Assembly (NCBI GenBank): GCA_964057225.1
Contig: OZ059897.1
Coordinates: forward strand, 11,036,001-11,100,000
Direction of reading: 5' to 3'
Length of the DNA stretch: 64,000 nt
Source: Auanema rhodensis
Taxonomy: Eukaryota > Nematoda > Chromadorea > Rhabditida > Rhabditidae
The stretch's first letter is position 1, and the number at the start of each line of letters is the position of its first letter. Both the position numbers and the translations under genes were made by a program. The notes under the pieces are model-generated. The model was not told the origin of the DNA. It was given only the letters and a program-made list of their open reading frames with translations, and searched no databases. Of the stretch, positions 40,201-48,694 are shown piece by piece.

Positions 40201-43200
40201 GCAGGAACGATTGAGCGAACACTAATAACGATCGGTGCAATTACATTATTTACCATCATACTCTTTGTGATAGGTTTCATTGTAAAGATCTATTTCTTCA
40301 AACCAGTAGGCATACCAGTTATGCATATTGCACTCAAAGATCACGACAGTGATCTACCAACATACGAAGAAACTTTGGAATTAGTTAGTCATCCGGACCA
40401 ACCGATTCCAAGACACATAATGAAACAATACTATCCATCAATGCTCACATTCATACCAATCGCACTACCATTAGTTTGCTCGATTTCCAAAAAGAAAGAT
40501 CAAGCGCTACCACTTCTATGGATGACTGTTAACGATAGACTGATCCTAACTTTATGGGACTCAGGTTCGTCCGTCAGTTACATAAGAATATCGACACTAC
40601 ACTACTTAGCTTTGAATGACTTTGTTAAGAAGAATACATTAAGAGCAACAACAGCGAACGGATCAGAATTTGTATTCATTGGTACTATCGACTTAACCGT
40701 CGAAATAGCCGGTTACGAAATCGACCATACATTCTTCATATCAGACGACAAAGACTGTCCATCGCCAGCGTTGATTGGATTAGATTTCATGAAAACACTT
40801 GACTGTCAAAACATTGGCATGAAACTAAGACCATACAAAAGAACACTGGAAATTGGAAATCATGTAGTATCTTTGGCTAGCGGAATTAACGGGGATATCA
40901 ACAGGATATCAAAAACTGTTAATTTGATAACCTTGGAACCGCGGAGTCTACTTCCACGACAAGTTTTTAATTTTCAAGTCCAATTAGAGAACCCAATCGG
41001 AGAAGACTTAATCGCTATGATTAAACCAAACGACAATACACCTCTCTCACCTCGATACGACACAGCATTTCGCGATGTTAACTCCATCAATATCCAATTC
41101 CGGAACAATTCTAAAGAATTCATAGAAATACCGGCCGGCACTGTGATTGCAGAAGCCGAAATAGGATCTATACCGGACTATGAAATCTTCTCAACAGAAC
41201 AACAGTACGACTATATTCCACCAGAAGCAGACTGGGAAGGCAAATTACCTCACTTCCCGGGTGATTTCATGAAAGAACTTGACCTAAAAGAGGCTGATCT
41301 TACGCAACGACAAAAAGACGAACTAAGAAACATCATTCGTCAACGTAAGAAGGCATTCCTCAATAAAGATAAAAAGATAGGATTGTTCAAAGGACCAGTA
41401 GAACACAAGATACCACTACGAACGGATATGGATATGCCAAAGCCACGAATTTCACGTATACCTCTCGGGAAACAAGAAGAGGTAGAAAGAAAAGTCCAAG
41501 AAATGCTCGAGCAAGGGATAATAGAACGTTCGACATCTTTGTTCAACAGCCCTGTCGTTCTCGTTAAGAAAAAAGACGAAACATTCCGTTTCGTTACAGA
41601 TTTCCGAGCCTTAAATAACGTTACAAGAAAACAAACATATGTGATTCCTAACATCTCTGATATCATTGACTTAGCTGCTGGATCACAACACTTTTCTAAT
41701 TTTGATCTTGTTTCTGGCTTTTTCCAAATACCATTATTGAAGAAGGATAGACCACTCACATCCTTTACCACCAATAGTGGGACTTATCAATACAGGAGAA
41801 TGCCTATGGGATTATGTGGTGCGCCACATACCTTTCAAACAGCCGTGAGATATCTCCAAAGTAAATGTAAATGCCGACTATTTGTCTATTTGGTCGATTT
41901 ACTAGTCATATCAGACAGCGCAGAACAACACCTCGAAGACATCAAAGAAGTATTACTCGCTGTAGAAAGACTAGGATTTAAGATTAAACTCAAGAAATGT
42001 TCATTTGCAAGACCAGAAGTGAAATTTCTTGGACTCATTGTCGGAAGAGACGGAGTTAAGCCCGATCAACAGAAAGTTTCCGCCATCCGCGATTACCCTG
42101 CTCCTCAAACACCCACAGGAGTAAGAGCATTCTTAGGAATGGTCGGATTCTTTAGAAAATTTATTAAAGATTTTGCGCATATAGCAAGTCCGCTGTATGA
42201 CCTTACTAAGCTAGACGCAGACTTCAATTGGACTAGCGAATGTCAACGTTCACTAGATAAGCTAAAGGAACGACTAATCGAAGCACCGGTACTGAAACCA
42301 CCACGATCAGACCGAACTTTCATCATTGAAAGTGATGGCAGCAACATCGCCATAGGCGCAGTATTACTGCAGCCCGAAGATCCAAACGAACCATTCAAGA
42401 ACTTACATCCAATTGCTTTCGCAAGTAGGAAATTAGTAAAAGCAGAACGTAACTATGCTCCCATAGAGATAGAAGCCTTAGGCTTAGTTTACGCTCTAGC
42501 ACAGTTTCGAACAAACATACTTGGATCACATTCAATTTGCATCACCGATCATCGCCCATTGACAAGCTTACTAACTAGAAGAGACCTATTTGGAAGACTA
42601 GCAAAGTTCCAATTGGTCATACAGGAATACGATATTGAGATCAAATATCGAGAAGGCAGATTAAACAAAGTCTGTGACGCACTCTCTAGATACATTGGAG
42701 ATGAAGCTAACGATCCAAAGACGTCGAACAAGAAACAAAAGACGAATTCGAAAGAGAAAATTGAGACACAACAAGTAAATGTTGTGAAGTTACCAGAATT
42801 CAGCTCAATCCAACAAAATACTCCTTGGATCAAGAGAACAATAGCTGAGATTGAATACAGAACGAAGAAAAATATGATTCAAAATCATCGTTATTGTGTT
42901 ATAAACAACTTACTCTACACAAAACCAAGCGTCAAAAGACCTCATCCAGCGTTAATATTGCCATCGGATAGTGATATAATTAACAAAATCATTGAAGAAT
43001 TTCATGAAGACCCAACAATCGGGGCGCATCAAGGCATCAACAAAACAAAAGAAGCCATATTACGAAGATTTTCCTGGACTAACATGCAGAACGACATAGC
43101 AAAATACGTAAAACAGTGCATCAAATGTGCACAACGAAAGAAAGATCCTCATGCTATGACCGTACAACCAATGGGTCAATTTAACATACCAACAAAACCA

Positions 43201-44205
43201 TTTGAGAGAATACATATGGATATCATGGGACCATTCCCAACATCAAAAAGGAACAACAGCTATGTCCTCACAATACAAGACTCTTTCTCCAAATGGGCTA
43301 CAACTATCGCCATACCAACAATTGTTAGTGAAGTTGTCATTGATAGATTCCTCAGAAACTTTGTATATGTCTATGGACCACCGAACCGCTTAATAACAGA
43401 CCGCGGTTCCAACTTCCTATCAAGGAAATTTGAAGACATGTGCGAAAAACTCGGTATCAAACATGAATCAACACTCCCACATCAGAAGAATTCCAATGGA
43501 CAAGTAGAAAGACTTCATAGAACGTTAGAAGAAGGACTCACACATTATCTCAACGAAGATGTCACTGATTGGGACATGTTTTTGCCAAAAATTACCTTTG
43601 CATTGAACACCACAACGCATGCAACCACAGGAATATCACCATACGTTGTACTATTCGGGAAAGAAAGCCGTTTGAGATTGGATAAAGATTTATACCCCGA
43701 AACAACTGAACCAAAGGAAATTTCAAAGGAGATTGAAAATATTGAGAAAATCCGAAGCAAACAGAAAACAATCATTCAAGAAAATTTGGAAAAGCATCAA
43801 GAATTAGCAAAAAAGAAACATGATGCTCGATTACGCACTCACGAAAGAGATATACAAGAAGGAGACTGCGTTATGTTAGCTGTGAAAATGCACAAGCCAG
43901 GACAAAAGCTTCGGAAAGCTTATGATGGACCATTTGAAGTTATTAATGTGAAGGGAAACATGGTTCAAATCAAAAACCTTTTCGGAAAGATCCAAGACGT
44001 TCACAAGGACAATCTCAAATTATTTAATCGAGAAACAGATGACGGAATCGCACATAAGCCCAGTACACGTACAGACAGCTCAGACGATGACAGCGATATT
44101 GAAATCATAGAGGTTATCAACGGAAACAACAACGATGAAGACTCTTATGACGAACCAGAAGACCTTTCGGATACAAATTGGCTACCATCAAGAAAAAACC
44201 ATTAA
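37210..44205 (+). CDS. Ty3-like Env-protease-RT-RNase H-integrase polyprotein (about 2,331 aa)
   Basis: Start is the first ATG (37210); the frame is open further upstream. Approximate residues counted from 37192: signal peptide 7-25 (MAITAAIFLPCAS); cysteine-rich ectodomain with many N-glycosylation sites; a furin-like RPKRAV near 281; a Thr-rich mucin-like stretch 645-700; a second ectodomain part; a membrane anchor about 1010-1035 (TLFTIILFVIGFIVKIYF); a tail with LPTYEE. Then protease DSGSSVSYI near 1122; RT from about 1447 with active site YLVDLLV near 1567 (Val where the first of two Asp is expected); RNase H near 1709; integrase zinc finger 1937-1983 (HQGI...CIKC); DDE near 2008, 2069 and 2105; and a C-terminal GPF segment near 2240. 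Env placed ahead of Pol is not the usual gag-pol-env order. The Env family is not firmly recognised; a mononega/chuvirus-like glycoprotein origin is only a guess. Confidence 0.85.
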   Translation: MAITAAIFLPCASTYQICTRATGGALLMPPTIRKCRLTEKNHVLRTEVHLYTRNHTAHEWDAWRCSEEVHKLCVRDLLFLRDTNRTINRIQPIGERECRQAIRDRKWNNIELQRIDSITQATPEPSYDPARAFNRDACEERSRLILERGVMTRMPDDTILSNLILNTEGCNAHHGNCESSTSIIIWDPQTTGSCCNYIDMHTYDAIISQDTILIPSTQSALILSSKPTPKPISSCFRQPAFYTTSGNYIILPKFPNDNNITTLIEREFKKLPFKRPKRAVTEGCSFPLDQDRINEVEDYETVLLHVCPYTFLRPLMSNPGITSIIPIIKGRRLVDPTYSLKAWITSHKEKFEFFFRIQINEHSVRHFLKQYDFSDKEEALLYYIAQRELAITTKAAISYLTSEQLLEQISDRLTVIEFDEIIRKKQGSYRERIESIALNLTNTPVIIEEGLTIPSRQEVLQTFIQMPPIRKRILTDEEEKKSEFIKATINLLRELKTLTTVRWNKTAAFIDDRKFIKLPASRQFMPNTDKLFYDRKNNYGIPIGPHPKLIKPSNLSKKLLLEIFLPLLNNVKTPYTSSRITQEQLQILMAEKNETNFRQIATRTSSVAAGGAASGAVVTPVQPLIEQKGTIQSVTTIQPQITNNPHTNATTTTRAPSWRQQPSTTAPHTTAATTARTTTSTARSPTTTRSYAIYKDAQIPKIQETTEASPTLIRKNRASSTPSVETSNLVEANARYIATKIDSVQEFRQNISNKIAQDHLQYATTMIQEELQKHFEESYESICEIQNRYLELWKSILQIEPTIAMRTILGREDIAARFVGNEILHIHVCPTVLEKTIYHNHTVNGTCYLETPVWTQDGQLLFAAPGSKDLLPHGKEISCDHVPTDIWSSEGEWKGINGTADVNLVSMWDGLHHEKITLLKFTGAHLYTNLSSRVYSMTTAIAYGASLASIRQNHVLHTIHNDPKISATFSVLKKSSDYISKAQEFTKSTWKSFIDTIAGTIERTLITIGAITLFTIILFVIGFIVKIYFFKPVGIPVMHIALKDHDSDLPTYEETLELVSHPDQPIPRHIMKQYYPSMLTFIPIALPLVCSISKKKDQALPLLWMTVNDRLILTLWDSGSSVSYIRISTLHYLALNDFVKKNTLRATTANGSEFVFIGTIDLTVEIAGYEIDHTFFISDDKDCPSPALIGLDFMKTLDCQNIGMKLRPYKRTLEIGNHVVSLASGINGDINRISKTVNLITLEPRSLLPRQVFNFQVQLENPIGEDLIAMIKPNDNTPLSPRYDTAFRDVNSINIQFRNNSKEFIEIPAGTVIAEAEIGSIPDYEIFSTEQQYDYIPPEADWEGKLPHFPGDFMKELDLKEADLTQRQKDELRNIIRQRKKAFLNKDKKIGLFKGPVEHKIPLRTDMDMPKPRISRIPLGKQEEVERKVQEMLEQGIIERSTSLFNSPVVLVKKKDETFRFVTDFRALNNVTRKQTYVIPNISDIIDLAAGSQHFSNFDLVSGFFQIPLLKKDRPLTSFTTNSGTYQYRRMPMGLCGAPHTFQTAVRYLQSKCKCRLFVYLVDLLVISDSAEQHLEDIKEVLLAVERLGFKIKLKKCSFARPEVKFLGLIVGRDGVKPDQQKVSAIRDYPAPQTPTGVRAFLGMVGFFRKFIKDFAHIASPLYDLTKLDADFNWTSECQRSLDKLKERLIEAPVLKPPRSDRTFIIESDGSNIAIGAVLLQPEDPNEPFKNLHPIAFASRKLVKAERNYAPIEIEALGLVYALAQFRTNILGSHSICITDHRPLTSLLTRRDLFGRLAKFQLVIQEYDIEIKYREGRLNKVCDALSRYIGDEANDPKTSNKKQKTNSKEKIETQQVNVVKLPEFSSIQQNTPWIKRTIAEIEYRTKKNMIQNHRYCVINNLLYTKPSVKRPHPALILPSDSDIINKIIEEFHEDPTIGAHQGINKTKEAILRRFSWTNMQNDIAKYVKQCIKCAQRKKDPHAMTVQPMGQFNIPTKPFERIHMDIMGPFPTSKRNNSYVLTIQDSFSKWATTIAIPTIVSEVVIDRFLRNFVYVYGPPNRLITDRGSNFLSRKFEDMCEKLGIKHESTLPHQKNSNGQVERLHRTLEEGLTHYLNEDVTDWDMFLPKITFALNTTTHATTGISPYVVLFGKESRLRLDKDLYPETTEPKEISKEIENIEKIRSKQKTIIQENLEKHQELAKKKHDARLRTHERDIQEGDCVMLAVKMHKPGQKLRKAYDGPFEVINVKGNMVQIKNLFGKIQDVHKDNLKLFNRETDDGIAHKPSTRTDSSDDDSDIEIIEVINGNNNDEDSYDEPEDLSDTNWLPSRKNH

Positions 44206-44862
44206 CTCATGAGATTTTATTGTAAATTGTTTTGTAATAACTTTCTTTAAAGTAATACTAGAACACAAATTTTGTAACGAGTCCTCTAAAACAAGTCACT
44301 CTCAAGTCAAAAAGTAAACTAGAGCATAATGAACACGGGAAATGTGAGAAGATAATTCTTTATCATATAGTTCGAACCTTCCTAATTTCAACTAACTTCC
44401 CCATACTAGATGAGATGAAAAATGAAAGACATAGTTTGCAACAATATCTGAGCAACAGTCTTCACTTGAGTAATCAATGACTCAATTTGGAAGTTATTTG
44501 GTATTACGCAAAACTTTTCTTTTTTTTTTTCTAAACTCACACAAATTGAAACAAACAACCGAGCTCTAGCAAAAAAAATTGTTAACTTTTTGTCTACACT
44601 TGTTAGAGCGTTATGCTTAAAAACTTTTTTTTTATTATTTTATAAGCACGTTCGCCAATAAAACATAGTCTAGTATTCGTTAAAGAGGGTTAAAACTTTC
44701 ATAATTTGGTTAAAAATTTTTTTAATTCTTTTCAGATACTGATGTTTTATATTGTATTATGTTCATATTATAAGAATTTTACGTAAAATATTGTATTGTA
44801 ACATGTACTTTAATACACACATTAACCCTTCTGCTACAGTTAATCAAGTCAAAACTTTTGGT
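44206..44862 (+). other. Non-coding 3' region of the Ty3-like element
   Basis: AT-rich with no ORF. No clear polypurine tract is visible, so where this ends and the LTR begins is uncertain. Confidence 0.5.
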
Positions 44863-45256
44863 TGTCGCGAGGACGCGACATAAACTCGAAAAAGGGCACG
44901 TTCCATTCGAATGATCAATGCATTACATTCATATGACGAAGCTGTAGCAGGCGGGATAGAGTCAGAGAATGCGAGACTGAGAGAAGACGACCCGCCCTTT
45001 TCCATATTACAACACTTCAGCTTTGCCTCAGGGACGATCATGGATGGTTGGTCGTTCTCTCTCTGTTCTCTATTAGTGTAACCTTTACTTAGTTATATGT
45101 ATCTTATTGTAATCACGTAGATATAATAAACCAATCTTTCTCGAGTCTTATGTTTATCCTTATGCTCCATGTTTAACCGCTACATCTGGAATACTACCAC
45201 GCTCATTTTGTAGACTACATTGGTCTGTAAGATCGACGCGGGAGCATAACGGAACG
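44863..45256 (+). repeat. 3' LTR of the Ty3-like element (start uncertain)
   Basis: The 3' end is fixed by the 51-bp match to the 5' remnant. A start at 44863 is suggested by TG and the perfect inverted repeat TGTCGCG-AGGA-CGCGACA. AATAAA occurs at 45125-45130. Confidence 0.5.
45125..45130 (+). terminator. Poly(A) signal in the Ty3-like 3' LTR
   Basis: AATAAA about 130 bp before the LTR end, as expected at the R/U5 border. Confidence 0.5.
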
Positions 45257-45301
45257 AAAGCAAGCAATAATTTTATAGCATTTAAATTTCAAAACAAAAA
45301 A

Positions 45302-45373
45302 TGCCCAAGACAGGAATCGAACCTGTGTCGCCACGGCCACAACGTGGAGTACTAACCACTATACTATTTGGGC
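45302..45373 (-). tRNA. tRNA-His(GTG)-like, inverted copy, A7
   Basis: Full length with G10 and G53; G7 is A, leaving an A-C mismatch at the base of the acceptor stem. Confidence 0.8.
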
Positions 45374-45445
45374 CAATATAACAACAACTTAACAAAGTTA
45401 GTGTGTTCATTGTTACTGAAATGAACTAAGATTCAAAACCAAAAA

Positions 45446-45482
45446 TGCCCAAGACAGGAATCGAACGTGTGTCGCCACCGCC
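45446..45482 (-). pseudogene. tRNA-His 3'-half fragment
   Basis: Only the T-arm and acceptor 3' strand remain, with a G-C change in the T-arm (GAACGTG). It runs into unrelated sequence. Confidence 0.8.
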
Positions 45483-45709
45483 AGACCTTTGTACTTGTAC
45501 ACCGAATACATGTACGATTTGTCTACAATTGTGTGTCGATTCCTGTTTTTGATCACGTTTAATTAACTGTATTGTTTTCAAAAATAAAGACAAAATTCAA
45601 TTTCTGTTCATTGAATTAGAATTTTCATGTTGTCACACAGAAATTGAAGAATCTTAGTTCATTTCAGTAACAGTGAACACACTAACTTTGTTAAGTTGTT
45701 GTAATATTG

Positions 45710-45781
45710 GCCCAAATAGTATAGTGGTTAGTACTCCACGTTGTGGCCGTGGCGACACAGGTTCGATTCCTGTCTTGGGCA
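45710..45781 (+). tRNA. tRNA-His(GTG)-like, block 2, A7
   Basis: GTG anticodon, G10 and G53 present, with A7. A T5 terminator follows one base after the tRNA. Confidence 0.8.
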
Positions 45782-46041
45782 CTTTTTGTTTTGAAATTTA
45801 AATGCTATAAAATTATTGCTTGCTTGTCATGTTAGATTTGTTTAATTTAAATACTCATTCAAGTTCTAACAATTTCTGATTTAATCACGTTTAATTAACT
45901 GTATTGTTTTCAAAAACAAAGACATATTTCAATTTCTGTTCATTGAATTAGAATTTTCATGTTGTCACACAGAAATTGAAGAATCTTAGTTCATTTCCGT
46001 AACAGTGAACACACTAACTTTGTTAAGTTGTTGTAATATTG

Positions 46042-46113
46042 GCCCAAATAGTATAGTGGTTAGTACTCCACGTTGTGGCCGTGGCGACACAGGTTCGATT
46101 CCTGTCTTGGGCA
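46042..46113 (+). tRNA. tRNA-His(GTG)-like, block 2, A7
   Basis: Identical tRNA to 45710-45781. Confidence 0.8.
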
Positions 46114-46373
46114 CTTTTTGTTTTGAAATTTAAATGCTATAAAATTATTGCTTGCTTGTCATGTTAGATTTGTTTAATTTAAATACTCATTCAAGTTATA
46201 ACAATTTTTGATGTAATCACGTTTAATTAACTGTATTGTTTTCAAAAACAAAGACATATTTCAATTTCTGTTCATTGAATTAGAATTTTCATGTTGTCAC
46301 ACAGAAATTGAAGAATCTTAGTTCATTTCAGTAACAGTGAACACACTAACTTTGTTTAGTTGTTTTGATATCG

Positions 46374-46445
46374 GCCCAAGTAGTATAGTGGTTAGTACTC
46401 CACGTTGTTGCGGTGGCGACACAGGTTCGATTCCTGTCTTGGGCA
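46374..46445 (+). tRNA. tRNA-His-derived gene with GTT (Asn) anticodon
   Basis: Body is tRNA-His with intact G10, G53 and acceptor. The anticodon loop reads TTGTTGC, so positions 34-36 are GTT, and C39 is G, which breaks pair 31-39. Confidence 0.75.
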
Positions 46446-46705
46446 CTTTTTGTTTTGAAATTTAAATGCTATAAAATTATTGCTTGCTTGTCATGTTAGA
46501 TTTGTTTAATTTAAATACTCATTCAAGTTATATCAATTTTTGATGTAATCACGTTTAATTAACTGTATTGTTTTCAAAAACAAAGACATATTTCAATTTC
46601 TGTTCATTGAATTAGAATTTTCATGTTGTCACACAGAAATTGAAGAATCTTAGTTCATTTCAGTAACAGTGAACACACTAACTTTGTTTAGTTGTTGTAA
46701 TATCG

Positions 46706-46777
46706 GCCCAAGTAGTATAGAGGTTAGTACTCCACGTTGTTGCGGTGGCGACACAGATTCGATTCCTGTCTTGGGCA
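46706..46777 (+). tRNA. tRNA-His-derived copy with GTT anticodon, degenerate
   Basis: Same anticodon-loop change as 46374-46445, plus a T to A change in the D-loop (tagaggtt) and A53. Confidence 0.65.
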
Positions 46778-47009
46778 TTTTTGTTTTGAAATTTAAATGC
46801 TATAAAATTATTGCTTGCTTGTCATGTTAGATTTCTCTAATTTGAATACTTATTCAAGTTCTAACAATTTTTGATGTAATCACGTTTAATTAACTGTATT
46901 GTTTTCAAAAACAAAGATATATTTCAATTTCTGTTCATTGAATTAGAATTTTCATGTTGTCACACAGAAATTGAAGAATCTTAGTTCATTTCAGTAACAG
47001 TGGACACAC

Positions 47010-47092
47010 TAACTTTGTTTAGTTGTTGTAATATCGGCGTTCAGTGCATATGGTGTTTGTAGTCTACGAGTGATCAGAAATACGCATGCGAA
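47010..47092 (+). repeat. 83-bp direct repeat (copy 1)
   Basis: Identical to 48612-48694. It consists of array spacer up to the first bases of a tRNA (ATATCGGC), joined to unrelated sequence (GTTCAGTGC...). Confidence 0.9.
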
Positions 47093-47156
47093 TAGAATTG
47101 GCTTAAAGCGAGAAGTTTTTTTGCGTTTAATTTAAGAAGCACATTGCTATTTCTGT

Positions 47157-48600
47157 AGATATTATTTGTCATCGATGAAGAAAATATATTTTATAGAAGA
47201 TGGAAGTTTACAGATTAGAATTATTATTGGATATCCAGCAGCTTTCACCTCTTCTGGAACCAGTTTGCCAACATTGGAGGATATAAGTGAACACAGAAGA
47301 AATGTTTCATTGTTGGAATCCATGAATCATAATGAAAAAGAGCGCTACTTCAGTAAATTAACCTTCATAATTCAATTTTAAATTTTTTGTAGATTCCTTC
47401 TTGGCTTCAGTTACGGACAGTGGAAGCTTACCGACTATTGGCTTGTGTTTGATGTTAGATACCACGTTTTCTCTTGGTTCAGCTAAATACGTAACATTGG
47501 TTTTAGGAATTTCGGATTCTTACAAGTAATTTTCTCAACAATTTCATCATTTTCTGTTTTACTTTTCAGAAGCAAATTTTCAAAAAAAAATTCAAGTATT
47601 ATTTTGGGTGTTATGATTCATTCAAAAAAAAGATACTGAAGATCATGAAGAACTTAGCTTGTTTTCAAATAAGATGTTCGAAAAGTATTGTCCAGGAAAA
47701 ACAATAGGAATTCAAGTACATGATGGAGAGCATAGTTTTCATGTTTATAATTCGGTAATCTTTGAAAAATATTTAGTCTATATTTAGCCAGCTATTTAGG
47801 GTTCTTTCTTGAAAAACTCTATACTTATTCGTTGTGACGTGCATCGACTCAATAACATGAAAGATGCTATTAATAAAGACAACCTCCACAATTACCACCT
47901 GGTCAAAGAGCTCATGTATGGTGTAAAAAGAAATGTGAGAACAATTTGAGAAAATTCAACTAAACTTTCTATTTCAGACTGATAAAGGCACTATACTCAA
48001 AAAAGGAATATTGTGCTCATTAACAAAAAATGAATATGAAGAAAAGATGATCAATTTTATCAATGAAACTGAAGGATCTCTCAAAAGATGGTTTTTTTAG
48101 TTCGGTTTATAAATTAATTTTGAATTTTAGGCTCACGTTGAATTTTACCAGTTTATACGAGTGTAACTCTATGGGAAGAAAACTTTTAGCTGGATGGCCC
48201 AATTTCTTTCTTCAAATATAATCGAAGCTCGTAATTGTCATCTTAAACAACTGATATCTTGCAAAAAACCTACGCAAAAACTTTTGAATGATTTCCTCAA
48301 TCTGCATAAAGGTATATAAAATATACTGAATAATAAAATACAGGAATTTCAGAAGAAATATAAAAGAGGGTCAGATCTGTTGGCGGTATCTCTAACAAGC
48401 TAATAAACGATTTTGCATTTACTCCCAACGAATGGAAACTCAAAAGTGCTTCCCAGAAGCGATTAGCATTAACTACATTTGGATTACAAAACTGTATTCC
48501 ATTGAACGTGTTCGATAATGTACCCGATTGGAGTCTGCCTTTGAAACTTCCAATTGAGACGTCAAATTCGCTGGTACAGGATACAAGTGTTCATATAAGT
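47157..48600 (+). pseudogene. Unidentified micro-intron gene, partial and degraded
   Basis: Several exon-like blocks are joined by 40-45-nt GT...AG introns: from the ATG near 47176 to about 47352; 47393-47526; about 47620-47755 (LFSNKMFEKYCPGKTIGIQVHDGEHSFHVYN); about 47801-47932 (SILIRCDVHRLNNMKDAI); about 47980-48088; and a tail to about 48600 (LINDFAFTPNEWKLKSASQK). At least one stop occurs in the third block when spliced as read. Intron size and acceptor style match the micro-intron gene at 27202-29768, but I see no sequence match. Function unknown. Confidence 0.5.
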
Positions 48601-48611
48601 GGCAGATCGTG

Positions 48612-48694
48612 TAACTTTGTTTAGTTGTTGTAATATCGGCGTTCAGTGCATATGGTGTTTGTAGTCTACGAGTGATCAGAAATACGCATGCGAA
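48612..48694 (+). repeat. 83-bp direct repeat (copy 2)
   Basis: Second copy. It carries the same tRNA-spacer junction and is followed directly by BEL-2 coding sequence. Confidence 0.9.

Larger units (their letters stand above)
33916..45256 (+). mobile_element. Ty3-like LTR element with Gag-Env-Pro-Pol order
   Basis: An element of about 11.3 kb. The last 51 bp of the 5' LTR (33916-33966) recur at 45206-45256, differing at one position; the rest of the 5' LTR is missing. A tRNA-Gln-type PBS follows, then a 1.5-kb leader, a gag ORF, and one long ORF with an envelope-like region placed before protease, RT, RNase H and integrase. Integrase C-terminal to RNase H assigns it to the Ty3/gypsy class. 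The right end abuts array sequence. Confidence 0.85.
45257..47031 (+). repeat. tRNA-His repeat block 2 (one inverted, one chimeric and four direct units)
   Basis: Same 332-bp unit as the main array but a more diverged subfamily (spacers with 'aacagtgaac' and 'aaaaacaaag'). It starts with an inverted unit next to the Ty3-like LTR, then a 37-bp inverted tRNA fragment, then direct units up to the first bases of a fifth tRNA. Confidence 0.9.

Noticed and set aside
45302..45373. Reading the inverted tRNA as a different isoacceptor
   Set aside because: The complement is plainly the same tRNA-His sequence with only A7 changed.
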